Positions 49,042 through 58,227 are shown, counted from the first letter of the stretch. The stretch is DNA of 64,000 nucleotides from Pseudomonas sp. MYb60 (GCF_002979555.1 NZ_PCOZ01000011.1:1-64000); one strand, 5' to 3'. Notes: generated from the sequence alone by a model not told the origin. A program made the numbers and translations.

Positions 49042-49136
49042 CAATGTGGGAGCCGGGCTTGCCCGCGATGGCATCACCTCGGTCTACCTGAACGACCGAG
49101 TTGCCTGCATCGCAGGCAAGCCAGCTCCCACATTGA
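49042..49136. repeat. REPIN between arcB and arcC
   Basis: CAATGTGGGAGC (49042-49053) and GCTCCCACATTG (49124-49135) form the ends. The arms read CGGGCTTGCCCGC and GCAGGCAAGCC, a different REP subtype from the GGGGGC elements. Confidence 0.85.
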
Positions 49137-49148
49137 CGGTGTCGTGCC

Positions 49149-50159
49149 TTAGAGGTCAGCCAGGGTCGAAACCAAAATCGCCTTGATGGTGTGCATGCGG
49201 TTCTCCGCCTGCTCGAAGGCGATGCAGGCCGGCGACTCGAACACGTCGTCGGTCACTTCAATGCCATTGGCGAGGTGCGGATACTGCTCGGCAATCTGCT
49301 TGCCCACCTTGGTGTCGCTGTTGTGGAAGGCCGGCAGGCAGTGCATGAACTTGGTGCGTGGGTTGCCGGTGGCCTTCATCAGCTCGGCGTTCACCTGGTA
49401 GGGCAGCAACTGCTCGATACGCTCGGCCCAGGCTTCAACCGGTTCACCCATGGATACCCACACATCGGTGTGGATGAAGTCCACGCCCTTGACCGCCGCT
49501 TTCGGGTCTTCGGTGAGGGTGATGCGTGCGCCGCTTTCTTCCGCGTATTTCTTGCAGCGACCGACCAGATCGTCATGGGGCCACAGGGCCTTTGGCGCGC
49601 AGATGCGCACGTCCATGCCGAGCTTGGAGCCGACCAGCAGCAGCGAGTTGCCCATGTTGTTGCGGGCGTCACCCAGGTACGCGTAGCTGATCTCATGGAT
49701 CGGCTTGTCGGCATGTTCGCGCATGGTCAGCACGTCGGCGATCATCTGGGTGGGGTGGTATTCATCGGTCAGGCCGTTGAACACCGGCACACCGGCGAAC
49801 TTGGCGAGTTCCTCGACGATCTCCTGCTTGAAGCCCCGGTATTCGATGGCGTCATACATGCGCCCGAGCACGCGGGCAGTGTCCTTCATGCTTTCCTTGT
49901 GACCGATCTGCGAGGAGCCAGGGTCGATGTAAGTGACGTTGGCGCCCTGGTCATAGGCCGCCACTTCGAAGGCACAGCGGGTGCGTGTCGAGGTTTTTTC
50001 GAAGATCAGCGCGATGTTGTTGCCTTTGAGGTGTTGCTGTTCGGTGCCGGTGTACTTGGCGCGCTTGAGGTCGCGGGACAGGTCCAGCAGGTAGCGCAGC
50101 TCGCGCGGGGTGTGGTGTTCCAGGCTGAGCAGGCTGCGGTTGTGAATGTTGAACGCCAT
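49149..50159 (-). CDS. arcB: Catabolic ornithine carbamoyltransferase
   Basis: 336 aa. The carbamoyl phosphate motif STRTR is in FEKTSTRTRCAFE (about 55-67), and MHCLPAFHN is near 272-280. The arc operon context and the longer form identify it as the catabolic enzyme running citrulline plus phosphate to ornithine and carbamoyl phosphate, rather than ArgF. The upstream gap carries a small hairpin (CGGCAC/GTGCCG, 50194-50212). Confidence 0.96.
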   Translation of the reverse strand: MAFNIHNRSLLSLEHHTPRELRYLLDLSRDLKRAKYTGTEQQHLKGNNIALIFEKTSTRTRCAFEVAAYDQGANVTYIDPGSSQIGHKESMKDTARVLGRMYDAIEYRGFKQEIVEELAKFAGVPVFNGLTDEYHPTQMIADVLTMREHADKPIHEISYAYLGDARNNMGNSLLLVGSKLGMDVRICAPKALWPHDDLVGRCKKYAEESGARITLTEDPKAAVKGVDFIHTDVWVSMGEPVEAWAERIEQLLPYQVNAELMKATGNPRTKFMHCLPAFHNSDTKVGKQIAEQYPHLANGIEVTDDVFESPACIAFEQAENRMHTIKAILVSTLADL

Positions 50160-50228
50160 GATGATTCTCCTTGGATTCGGTCATCGGCCCAGTCGGCACC
50201 TCATGAGTGCCGCCGGGGGGTGGGTCAC

Positions 50229-51485
50229 TTAGTAGTCGATAGGGTCGCGGATGATCGGGCAGGTCATGCAGTGGCCGCCGCCGCGGCCCCGGCCGAGTTC
50301 ACCGGCGCTGATGGTGATGACTTCCACGCCGGCCTTGCGCAGCAGGGTGTTGGTGTAGGTATTGCGGTCGTAGCCGATCACCACGCCAGGCTCGACGGCC
50401 ACCACGTTGTTGCCGTCGTCCCACTGCTCGCGTTCGGCGGCGAAGGCGTTGCCGCCGGTTTCCACCACGCGCAGGGCCTTGAGGTTGAGGGCGGTGGCGA
50501 CCACGTCGAGGAAGCTGGCGTCTTCACGGCGTACATCGATGCCGCCTGGCTTGCTCTCGTCAGGGCGCAGGCTGAAGGCGACGATCTGCTTGACCACTTC
50601 CGGGAAGATCGTGACGAGGTCGCGGTCGCAGAAGCTGAACACGGTGTCCAGGTGCATCGCTGCACGGGATTTCGGCAGGCCGGCAACGATTACGCGTTCC
50701 ACCGCCTTGTGTTTGAACAGGTTCAGCGCCAGTTGGCCGATGGCTTGGCGCGAAGAGCGTTCGCCCATGCCGATCAATACCACGCCGTTACCGATGGGCA
50801 TCACGTCGCCGCCTTCCAGCGTGGCGTTGCCGTGCTCCTGGTCGGGGTCGCCGTACCAGACCTGGAAGTCGGCTTGGGTGAACTCAGGATGGAATTTATA
50901 GATGGCGGTGGTCAGCAGGGTTTCCTGACGTCGCGCCGGCCAGTACATCGGGTTGAGCGTGACGCCGCCGTAGATCCAGCAGGTGGTATCGCGGGTGAAC
51001 TGGGTGTTGGGCAGCGGCGGCAGGATAAAGCTCGAATGCCCGAGGAAGTCGCGAAACATCTCGATGGTCTTACCGCCGAAGCTGGTGGGCAGGTCATCGG
51101 CCGACACGCCGCCGATCAGGTACTCGGCGACTTTGCGCGGCTCCAGGCTGCGCAGCCACGAACCCACTTCGTTGACCAGGCCGAGGCCGACCTGGTTGGC
51201 GGTGATCTTGCGTTGCAGAATCCAGTCCAGCGCGTCGGGTAGGGCGACGATGTCGGTGAGCAGGTTGTGCATTTCCAGCACATCAATGTCCCGCTCGCGC
51301 ATCTTGGTCACGAAGTCGAAATGGTCGCGCTTGGCCTGGGCCACCCACAGCACGTCATCGAACAGCAGTTCATCGCAGTTGTTGGGGGTCAGCCGCTGAT
51401 GGGCCAGGCCAGGGGAACACACCATGACTTTGCGCAGTTTGCCGGCTTCGGAGTGGACGCCGTACTTCACTTTTTCCGTGGTCAT
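50229..51485 (-). CDS. arcA: Arginine deiminase
   Basis: 418 aa from the ATG at 51485 (MTTEKVKYGVHSEAGKLRKV). Guanidino-group modifying fold: GNATLEGGDVMPIG with catalytic residues near 220-232, and the nucleophilic Cys in GGGRGGGHCMTCPIIRD near the C-terminus (about 406). It converts arginine to citrulline and ammonia, the first step of fermentative arginine use. Confidence 0.98.
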   Translation of the reverse strand: MTTEKVKYGVHSEAGKLRKVMVCSPGLAHQRLTPNNCDELLFDDVLWVAQAKRDHFDFVTKMRERDIDVLEMHNLLTDIVALPDALDWILQRKITANQVGLGLVNEVGSWLRSLEPRKVAEYLIGGVSADDLPTSFGGKTIEMFRDFLGHSSFILPPLPNTQFTRDTTCWIYGGVTLNPMYWPARRQETLLTTAIYKFHPEFTQADFQVWYGDPDQEHGNATLEGGDVMPIGNGVVLIGMGERSSRQAIGQLALNLFKHKAVERVIVAGLPKSRAAMHLDTVFSFCDRDLVTIFPEVVKQIVAFSLRPDESKPGGIDVRREDASFLDVVATALNLKALRVVETGGNAFAAEREQWDDGNNVVAVEPGVVIGYDRNTYTNTLLRKAGVEVITISAGELGRGRGGGHCMTCPIIRDPIDY

Positions 51486-51510
51486 TACAGATCCTCCAGT
51501 GAACAACGAA

Positions 51511-52938
51511 TTACAAGGTCAGGAAGCCGTCGTAGAGCCCATAGGCCGCCACGAGGGCGCCAATGACCACTGCGGCGAAAATCAGCTTCTCGACGTGGGT
51601 GAAAATCGGTTTGCCCAGTTCACGCTTGGCCTTGGCGAACAGGATCGCGCCGGGGGCGTAGAGCAGGGCGGAGAGCAGCAGGTATTTGGTGCCACCGGCG
51701 TAGAGCAGCCAGATCGCGTAGATCAGGGCGATGGCGCCGATGAACAGGTCTTTCTTGCGTTCGCGCAGGGCGTTTTCGTAGGTTTCGCCGCGTACTGCCA
51801 GCAACAGGGCGTAGGCCGCCGACCACAGGTAAGGCACCAGGATCATCGAGGTGGCGAGGTAGATCAGCGACAGGTAGGTACTGGCGGAAAACAGCGTGAT
51901 GATCAGGAACAGCTGCACCATCGCATTGGTCAGCCACAGCGCGTTGACCGGCACGTGGTTGGCGTTTTCCTTGCGCAGGAACGCCGGCATAGTGTGGTCC
52001 TTGGCGGCGGCGAACATGATCTCCGCACACAGCAGCACCCAGGACAGCAATGCCCCCAGCAACGAGATGATCAGGCCGACGCTGATCAGCACCGCGCCCC
52101 AGTGGCCCACCACATGCTCCAGCACGGCGGCCATCGACGGGTTCTGCAACTTGGCCAGCTCCGGTTGGGTCATGATCCCCAGGGACAGCACGTTCACCAG
52201 CATCAGGAACAGCAGCACGGTGATAAAGCCGATCACGGTGGCCTTGCCCACGTCGGAACGTTTTTCGGCGCGGGACGAGAAGATGCTCGCGCCCTCGATG
52301 CCGATGAACACCCACACGGTGACCAGCATCATGTTGCGTACCTGGTTCATCACACTGCCCAGGTCCGGGTTTTTGACGCCCCAGATGTCGGCGGTGAAGA
52401 TCTCCAGCTTGAACGCGAACAGCGCGATCAACACGAACAGCACCAGTGGCACGACCTTGGCGACGGTGGTCACCAGGTTGATGAACGCCGCTTCCTTGAT
52501 CCCGCGCAGTACCAGAAAGTGCACGGCCCACAGCAGCACCGATGCGCCGATCACGGCGGCCGGTGTGTTGCCTTCGCCGAAAATCGGGAAGAAATAACCC
52601 AGGGTGCTGAACAGCAACACGAAATAGCCGACGTTGCCCAGCCAGGCGCTGATCCAGTAGCCCCAGGCCGATGAGAAGCCCATGTAATCGCCGAAGCCGG
52701 CCTTGGCGTAGGCGTACACGCCGCCATCGAGGTCGGGCTTGCGGTTGGCCAGGGTTTGGAAGACGAAAGCGAGGGTCAACATGCCGATGGCAGTGATGAA
52801 CCAGCCAATCAACACCGCGCCGACATCGGCACTGGCGGCCATGTTTTGCGGCAGTGAAAAGATCCCGCCACCAATCATCGAACCCACGACAAGTGCAACC
52901 AACGCGCCCAGCCGAAGTTTTCCGGGAGTTTCAGACAT
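51511..52938 (-). CDS. arcD: Arginine/ornithine antiporter ArcD
   Basis: 475 aa from the ATG at 52938 (MSETPGKLRLGALVALVVG). APC superfamily with 12-13 membrane helices and the GSMIGGGIFSLPQNMA signature in helix 1. It exchanges external arginine for ornithine without using energy. First gene of arcDABC, with an Anr-type box 62-75 bp upstream. Highly similar to the protein encoded head-to-head at 53386. Confidence 0.96.
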   Translation of the reverse strand: MSETPGKLRLGALVALVVGSMIGGGIFSLPQNMAASADVGAVLIGWFITAIGMLTLAFVFQTLANRKPDLDGGVYAYAKAGFGDYMGFSSAWGYWISAWLGNVGYFVLLFSTLGYFFPIFGEGNTPAAVIGASVLLWAVHFLVLRGIKEAAFINLVTTVAKVVPLVLFVLIALFAFKLEIFTADIWGVKNPDLGSVMNQVRNMMLVTVWVFIGIEGASIFSSRAEKRSDVGKATVIGFITVLLFLMLVNVLSLGIMTQPELAKLQNPSMAAVLEHVVGHWGAVLISVGLIISLLGALLSWVLLCAEIMFAAAKDHTMPAFLRKENANHVPVNALWLTNAMVQLFLIITLFSASTYLSLIYLATSMILVPYLWSAAYALLLAVRGETYENALRERKKDLFIGAIALIYAIWLLYAGGTKYLLLSALLYAPGAILFAKAKRELGKPIFTHVEKLIFAAVVIGALVAAYGLYDGFLTL

Positions 52939-53385
52939 TGCATGACTCCAATGCAGGAGAAGAGAGACCACAGAATAATTCTGTGCGCCAAACAAACAGC
53001 TGACTCAGATCACTTCATTGGCACATTCCATTGTGAATTAATGACTTGGCGTGGAAAATCGCGGGCGATAAAGTCCTCGGAAATGCGCGTCGCAGACGCG
53101 TTTCTCCATTTGTGGTTAATCATTTAGTCAGGTCTATGGAGGGTTGAAGCTAGCCCTTTTTTACAGATGTGCAACTTTTTTGAGCGAAGTTTCACCGAAC
53201 GTCTATAACCCCTTGGCAAGCAGAAGTATTTAAAAAACAAATAAGCCAGAACATGAATAAATTGACATGCCATTCGGTTATGAGTGTCCAGGTTTTATCG
53301 CAATCGCTAATAAACGCTACACTCGCTGAGTTAATGAGTTGAGTGCACGATTGTTGGCTCAATCGCTTATTGTTCAGGAGTGCCC
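52939..53385. promoter_or_regulatory. Divergent arcD/arcD2 control region (447 bp)
   Basis: AT-rich, no gene. The left end has an Anr box and -10 for arcDABC (listed separately). On the right an inverted repeat CGATTG (53348-53353) / CAATCG (53360-53365) lies just before the arcD2 ribosome site CAGGAG (53375-53380). A TTGACA at 53262-53267 could be a -35 for arcD2, but no matching -10 is evident. Confidence 0.5.
53000..53013 (-). promoter_or_regulatory. Anr/FNR-type box of arcDABC
   Basis: Minus strand GTGAT-CTGA-GTCAG: the inner bases match the TTGAT-N4-(A/G)TCAA consensus and only the two outer bases differ. Its centre (53006.5) is exactly 41.5 bp from the start inferred from the -10 element TATTCT (52977-52972), the class II position used by FNR-family activators. 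Confidence 0.65.
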
Positions 53386-54813
53386 ATGACCCAGCCGGCT
53401 CAGAAACTTCGTCTCAGCGCCTTGATCGCCCTGGTGGTGGGTTCGATGATCGGCGGCGGGATTTTTTCCCTGCCGCAAAATATGGCGGCCCGTGCCGAAG
53501 TGGGCGCGGTGTTGATTGGCTGGTTCATCACTGCCATCGGCATGCTGACGCTGGCGTTCGTGTTCCAGACCCTGGCCAATCGCAAGCCTGAATTGGATTC
53601 CGGCGTGTACGCCTACGCCAAGGCGGGGTTTGGCGATTACATGGGGTTCTCATCGGCGTGGGGTTACTGGATCAGCGCGTGGATGGGCAACGTGGGCTAC
53701 TTCGTGCTGCTGTTCAGCACCCTCGGTTACTTTTTCCCGGTGTTCGGTCAGGGCAATACGCCGGTGGCCATTGGCTGTGCGTCGCTGCTGTTGTGGGCTG
53801 TGCATTTTCTGGTGATGCGCGGGATCAAGGAAGCGGCGTTCATCAACCAGATCACCACCGTGGCGAAGATCGTGCCGTTGCTGATGTTCATCGTGATCGC
53901 CGCGGTGGCGTTCAAGGCGGATATTTTCACCCGCGACATCTGGGGCCTGGGCAACCCGCAGATCGGCAGCGTGGTGGACCAGGTGCGCAACATGATGCTG
54001 GTCACCGTGTTTGTGTTCATCGGCATCGAAGGCGCGAGCGTGTACTCGGCGCGGGCCGAAAAACGTTCGGACGTGGGGCGGGCGACGGTGATTGGGTTTC
54101 TGGGGGTGCTGGCACTGTTGGTGCTGGTGAACGTGCTGTCCCTGGGGATCATGAGCCAGCCGGCATTGGCGGGTTTGCAAAACCCGTCCTTGGCGGGGGT
54201 GCTGGAACACATCGTCGGGCCCTGGGGAGCGATCGCGATCAGCATCGGGCTGGCAGTGTCGCTGCTCGGCGCCTTGCTGTCCTGGGCGCTGCTCTGTGCT
54301 GAAATCCTCTACGCCACTGCTCGGGACAAGACCATGCCGGCTTTCCTGACGAAGGAAAATGCCAACCAGGTACCGGTCAATGCGTTGTGGCTGACCAACG
54401 TGATGATCCAGTTCTTCCTGGTGATCACGCTGTTTTCCCACAGCACGTACACCACGCTGATTTACCTGGCATCGTCGATGATCCTGGTGCCTTACCTGTG
54501 GTCGGCGGCCTATGCAGTGCTGTTGTGTGCCCGTGGCGAAACCTACGAAACCGCACCGGGGCGGCGCTCCAAGGATTTGCTGGTCGGGCTGATTGCCCTG
54601 GGCTATGCCGTGTGGTTGTTGTACGCCGGCGGCTTGAAATACCTGCTGTTGTCGGCGTTGTTGTATGCGCCGGGGGTGATTTTGTTTGCGCTGGCCAAGC
54701 GTGAGCAGGGCCAGCCGTTGTTCACCGCGGTGGAGAAGGGCATTTTCAGCTGCGTGATCGCGGGAGCGGGGTTGGCGGCATACGGGTTGTACAGTGGGGT
54801 GTTGTCGTTGTGA
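53386..54813 (+). CDS. Second ArcD-like basic amino acid antiporter
   Basis: 475 aa from the ATG at 53386, with CAGGAG five bases upstream. Same length and topology as ArcD and nearly identical over long stretches (GSMIGGGIFSLPQNMA, GFGDYMGFSSAWGYWISAW). It differs mainly in cytoplasmic loops and the last 60 residues. Divergent from arcDABC. A duplicate arginine/ornithine exchanger, or one specialised for another basic amino acid, are both possible. Confidence 0.92.
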   Translation: MTQPAQKLRLSALIALVVGSMIGGGIFSLPQNMAARAEVGAVLIGWFITAIGMLTLAFVFQTLANRKPELDSGVYAYAKAGFGDYMGFSSAWGYWISAWMGNVGYFVLLFSTLGYFFPVFGQGNTPVAIGCASLLLWAVHFLVMRGIKEAAFINQITTVAKIVPLLMFIVIAAVAFKADIFTRDIWGLGNPQIGSVVDQVRNMMLVTVFVFIGIEGASVYSARAEKRSDVGRATVIGFLGVLALLVLVNVLSLGIMSQPALAGLQNPSLAGVLEHIVGPWGAIAISIGLAVSLLGALLSWALLCAEILYATARDKTMPAFLTKENANQVPVNALWLTNVMIQFFLVITLFSHSTYTTLIYLASSMILVPYLWSAAYAVLLCARGETYETAPGRRSKDLLVGLIALGYAVWLLYAGGLKYLLLSALLYAPGVILFALAKREQGQPLFTAVEKGIFSCVIAGAGLAAYGLYSGVLSL

Positions 54814-54845
54814 TGGCGGTGTATCCACTTGCCCCCGATAGCGGC
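54812..54845. repeat. Degraded REPIN remnant
   Basis: GATGGCGGTGT followed by CTTGCCCCCGATAGCGG: fragments of the REPIN interior and one arm, with no intact inverted partner. It overlaps the stop of arcD2 by a few bases. Confidence 0.5.
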
Positions 54846-54852
54846 CTGAAGG

Positions 54853-56202
54853 TCACCACTGAGCCCGATGTGCTCCCAATTCTCCCGCCGGTAAATCCCA
54901 CTGCAGCGGCGTGCCGCTGATACTCACCGGTGTCAGCAACCGGTGGGCCGGCCCCCAGGCCGTTTGCTCCACCAACAACCCTTGATCGTTCGTTTCCTCC
55001 GGGCGCAACGCCGCCTGCTCCGGCACCTGCCCGGCCGCCATCAGCAAGGCGGCCGTACGCGCCAACGACAACCGCGCCGACCCACCCCGCCCGGATTTCA
55101 GCCGCTCGCTCAAGGCCCGAAGCGCACTGGCCGCCACCAGATACCCCGTGGCGTGATCCAGCGCCTGCAATGGCAGTGGCACGGGTTTGTCCGCCTGTTT
55201 CCAGGCCATGCCCGCGTCGGCGATGCCGCAGCTCATCTGCACCAGGCTGTCGAACCCCCGGCGATTGCGCCACGGGCCGCTCCAGCCGTAGGCGTTGAGG
55301 CTCGCGTCGATCAGGCCGGGGGCGAGGGTTTGCAGCGCGCTCGGCGTATAGCCCAGGTGCTCAAGGGCATCGGCGCGGTAGCCGTGGATCAGAATGTCGG
55401 CGTCCTTGAGCAGGCGTTCAAATTGCTGCCGGCCTTTGGCGCTCTTCAGGTCCAGGCGGGCGCAGCGTTTACCCAGGGTCATTTCCGGGACGACGCCGGG
55501 TTCGTTCCAGTTCGGCGAGTCGATGCGCAGCACCTCGGCGCCCAGCCCGGCGAGAAACCGACTGGCCACGGGACCGGCCAGCACGCGGGTGAGGTCGAGC
55601 ACCCTGATCCCTGCCAGTGGCCGCGCCACGGAACCGAGCCAGGGTTTATCGCGGCTGTTGCGATGGGTTTCGCGCTGCACCAATGGCTCGGCATTCACCG
55701 CCAGCCCCTGAGGATGGGCTTGCCAGGCCTGCCATGTGCGCATCTGTGCGGCGCATCCGCCCTCATCGACAATCGCCTGTTCCAGCTCGGCCGCCTGCCA
55801 CGCAGCGACGTTGCCCGCCATTTCGGCGCGGTCAGCGACCTTGCCCAGCACCCGCTCTGCGGCAGCTCGATGATGGGGCGCGTTGGTGTGCAGGCGAATC
55901 CAACCGTCGGCGCTGGCGTAGTCGCCGGCCACCGGGTCCCACAGCGGCGGCATTTGCCAGCCCACCGGGCGGATCGAGGACGAGAACCAGAACGACGCCA
56001 GGCGCCGGTCCACACTGACCATGGGCAGGCGCCCGGTCTGTTGCAGGATCAACTGCGCCACGGCCTGGCCGGCGGCGCCAATGCTGGCGCTGGCCAGGTC
56101 GGTGACGGCAAAGGTCGAGGGCAGGGCGCCGGCTTCGGTGAAGATCGGCGGCGTGAGGGGGAGATCGAGTGCGGCTTGGATGGATGTCAGCAGGTCAGTC
56201 AT
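54853..56202 (-). CDS. CoA-transferase family III (CaiB/BaiF) protein
   Basis: 449 aa from the ATG at 56202, preceded by GGAGGG. The CaiB/BaiF signature (AGIRVLDLTRVLAGPVASRF, then LGAEVLRID) begins only near residue 200, so the first 190 residues are an extra domain. The likely catalytic Asp is in GFDSLVQMSCGIA near 330. These enzymes move CoA between organic acids; the substrates are not known here. No partner dehydrogenase or hydratase is nearby. Convergent with arcD2. Confidence 0.85.
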   Translation of the reverse strand: MTDLLTSIQAALDLPLTPPIFTEAGALPSTFAVTDLASASIGAAGQAVAQLILQQTGRLPMVSVDRRLASFWFSSSIRPVGWQMPPLWDPVAGDYASADGWIRLHTNAPHHRAAAERVLGKVADRAEMAGNVAAWQAAELEQAIVDEGGCAAQMRTWQAWQAHPQGLAVNAEPLVQRETHRNSRDKPWLGSVARPLAGIRVLDLTRVLAGPVASRFLAGLGAEVLRIDSPNWNEPGVVPEMTLGKRCARLDLKSAKGRQQFERLLKDADILIHGYRADALEHLGYTPSALQTLAPGLIDASLNAYGWSGPWRNRRGFDSLVQMSCGIADAGMAWKQADKPVPLPLQALDHATGYLVAASALRALSERLKSGRGGSARLSLARTAALLMAAGQVPEQAALRPEETNDQGLLVEQTAWGPAHRLLTPVSISGTPLQWDLPAGELGAHRAQW

Positions 56203-56242
56203 CAAAGGCCCTCCGTAAGAGAAGGGCCACTATAGAAGATCA

Positions 56243-57586
56243 TCAGGCGGGTGTGACAACCCCGGGTTCCAATGGCAGGTCGATGCTGGCGACAAAACCG
56301 CCATCCGGATGATTGGCCAGGATCAGGCTGCCACCATGGCGTTCGGCGGCACGGCGTGCGATTGCCAGGCCCAGGCCGTGACCTTGGGCGGCCTGGCCGG
56401 GGGCGCGGAAGAACGGCTCGCCGAGCTGGCTCAGGTGTTCGGCGTCAACGCCCGGGCCGTGGTCGCGCACGCTGATCAGGATCCGCTCGCCGTGGCGCTG
56501 GGCCTGCAATTCAATCGCCGGGCCCGGCGGGTTGAAGCGCTGGGCATTGCGCAGCAGGTTGTCCACGGCGCGTTCGATCATGGTCGGCCAGCCCTTGAGG
56601 TGCAGGTCGGCGTCGGCGTGCAGGTGCACCACTTGGTCGGGAGCGCCGAGTTGGGCGTCCTTTTGCAAGGTCTTGAGCAACAGGTTGAGGTCGACGTCCT
56701 CGGCACTGGCGTTGTCGGCATCGACGCGGGCCAGCACCAGGATTTCGCTGATCAGCGCTTCCAGGCGATCGCACTCGCGGGTCAGGCGCGGCCAGAGTTT
56801 TTCCCGTTCTTCAGCGTTGGCGCGTTCGGCCAATGCCAGGGCGATGCGCAGGCGCGCCAGGGGCGAGCGCAGTTCGTGGGACACATCGCGCAGCAACTGG
56901 CGCTGGCTGCCGATCAGGCTTTGCAGGCGTGCGCCCATGCGGTTGAAGTCAGTGGCCAGCACGCCGAACTCATCGCGCCGGTCGGCCAGGCGCGCCAGGC
57001 TGTTTTGCTGGTAAGTGGTCTGGCCCAGGTCATGCACCGCACCTCGCAAACGGCTCAAGGGGCGGGTGATGGACAGCGTCACCAGCAGGCTGAACAGGGT
57101 CAGCACCACCAGGGCGATCGCCAGCGCGCTCAACGGCCACAACAGGCTGCTGCGGTGCCAGGCGTCCAGTTCAGGGTGGGGAATGCGGTAGATCAACAGG
57201 TAGGTGTCGCCGGTCTTGGCGCTGGTGTATTCGGCGGTCAGGCGGCGCCAGGGCAGGTGGCCGTCGTTGTTGTCGTTCTGCCGGGCTTCAAAGGCGGCGG
57301 AGCGGCGCGGGAAGGTACCGCGCACCACCGGCTCGCCGCTTTCGTTGAGCACTTGGACGTCGATGTGGTACTGGCGCTTGCGCTGTTGCAGCAAGTCCTG
57401 GGCAGCCTCTTCGCCCTGGGTTTCGTAGCGCTGGGTCCACTCTTCGGCCAGGGTATTGAGGCCGGGGTGGCGACTGAGAATCCAGGCATCCTGGTTGAGC
57501 ATGTGCCCAAGCAAAATCGACAACCCGGCAACCAAGGCGATGGCCAGCCAGAAACTGGCCAGGATGCGCCAGAACAATGAACGCAC
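56243..57586 (-). CDS. cpxA: Cpx-like envelope stress sensor histidine kinase
   Basis: 447 aa. Two membrane helices (about 8-30 and 145-170) enclose a periplasmic loop of about 115 residues, then HAMP (about 170-225), HisKA with His in SHELRSPLARLRIALALAE (near 235) and a HATPase with DHGPGVD and GHGLGLAIA. It is paired with the Spy-like protein and the regulator upstream, as in the Cpx system; the same arrangement occurs at PA3204-PA3206 from memory. The gene symbol is by synteny and architecture. Confidence 0.85.
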   Translation of the reverse strand: MRSLFWRILASFWLAIALVAGLSILLGHMLNQDAWILSRHPGLNTLAEEWTQRYETQGEEAAQDLLQQRKRQYHIDVQVLNESGEPVVRGTFPRRSAAFEARQNDNNDGHLPWRRLTAEYTSAKTGDTYLLIYRIPHPELDAWHRSSLLWPLSALAIALVVLTLFSLLVTLSITRPLSRLRGAVHDLGQTTYQQNSLARLADRRDEFGVLATDFNRMGARLQSLIGSQRQLLRDVSHELRSPLARLRIALALAERANAEEREKLWPRLTRECDRLEALISEILVLARVDADNASAEDVDLNLLLKTLQKDAQLGAPDQVVHLHADADLHLKGWPTMIERAVDNLLRNAQRFNPPGPAIELQAQRHGERILISVRDHGPGVDAEHLSQLGEPFFRAPGQAAQGHGLGLAIARRAAERHGGSLILANHPDGGFVASIDLPLEPGVVTPA

Positions 57587-57654
57587 AGGAAACCCTCAAA
57601 CAGGAAAAGCCCAGTGGCGGTGGCCACTGGGCTGGAAGCGTTAACGCCTGGGCA

Positions 57655-58119
57655 TTATTGCGCTTTTTGCGGCTGTTGCGCTTTCCAGGCCTGGAATTCC
57701 TTCCATTCGGCGCGGCGCTGCTCTTGCTTCTTCACGGCCTCGTCGAATTTCTTCTGCTGGTCAGGCTTTAGGATTGCACGAATATCGGCCTGGGTTTTCT
57801 GCTTGCCGGCGGCGATTTCGTCCTGCATGGCCTTTTTGTCAGCGGCTGGCAGTTTGTCCAGGTACTTTTTGGTCAGGTCTTTGCGAGCGTGGAACTGGTC
57901 GCCCATCAATTTGCCGATCTGCTGGCGCTGTTCCTTGCTCAGGTCCAGGTCGCTGAAGGGGCCGCCTTTGCCACGCGGACCGTGTTCACCGCCGTGGCCC
58001 GGGCCACCCATCATGTGGCCGGAACGCTCGCCCATCGGGCCTGGGCCGTCGGGCATGGCTGCCATGGCAACGGTGGGCAGGGCAGCGGCGAACATCAAAG
58101 CGATTAGGGTCTTGCGCAT
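57655..58119 (-). CDS. Spy/CpxP-family (LTxxQ) periplasmic protein
   Basis: 154 aa. Signal peptide (RKTLIALMFAAALPTVAMA, cleavage near 20), then a Gly/His/Met-rich linker (residues 25-55: HMMGGPGHGGEHGPRGKGG). An all-helical domain follows with LSKEQRQQIGKLM and LKPDQQKKFDEAV, two variants of the LTxxQ motif. Spy/CpxP proteins are periplasmic chaperones or inhibitors of the sensor kinase. Its place between the regulator and the kinase suggests feedback. The His/Met-rich segment could bind metal (inference). Confidence 0.88.
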   Translation of the reverse strand: MRKTLIALMFAAALPTVAMAAMPDGPGPMGERSGHMMGGPGHGGEHGPRGKGGPFSDLDLSKEQRQQIGKLMGDQFHARKDLTKKYLDKLPAADKKAMQDEIAAGKQKTQADIRAILKPDQQKKFDEAVKKQEQRRAEWKEFQAWKAQQPQKAQ

Positions 58120-58227
58120 GGTGATTCTCCTGTCTCTATTCCGGTGAGTCCGGATGTGAGTAGATTACGGAGATGAAGGTCAGCGGCAGTCAGGGGAGCG
58201 TAAAGCTTCGGTAAAGAGGGGGTCGGC

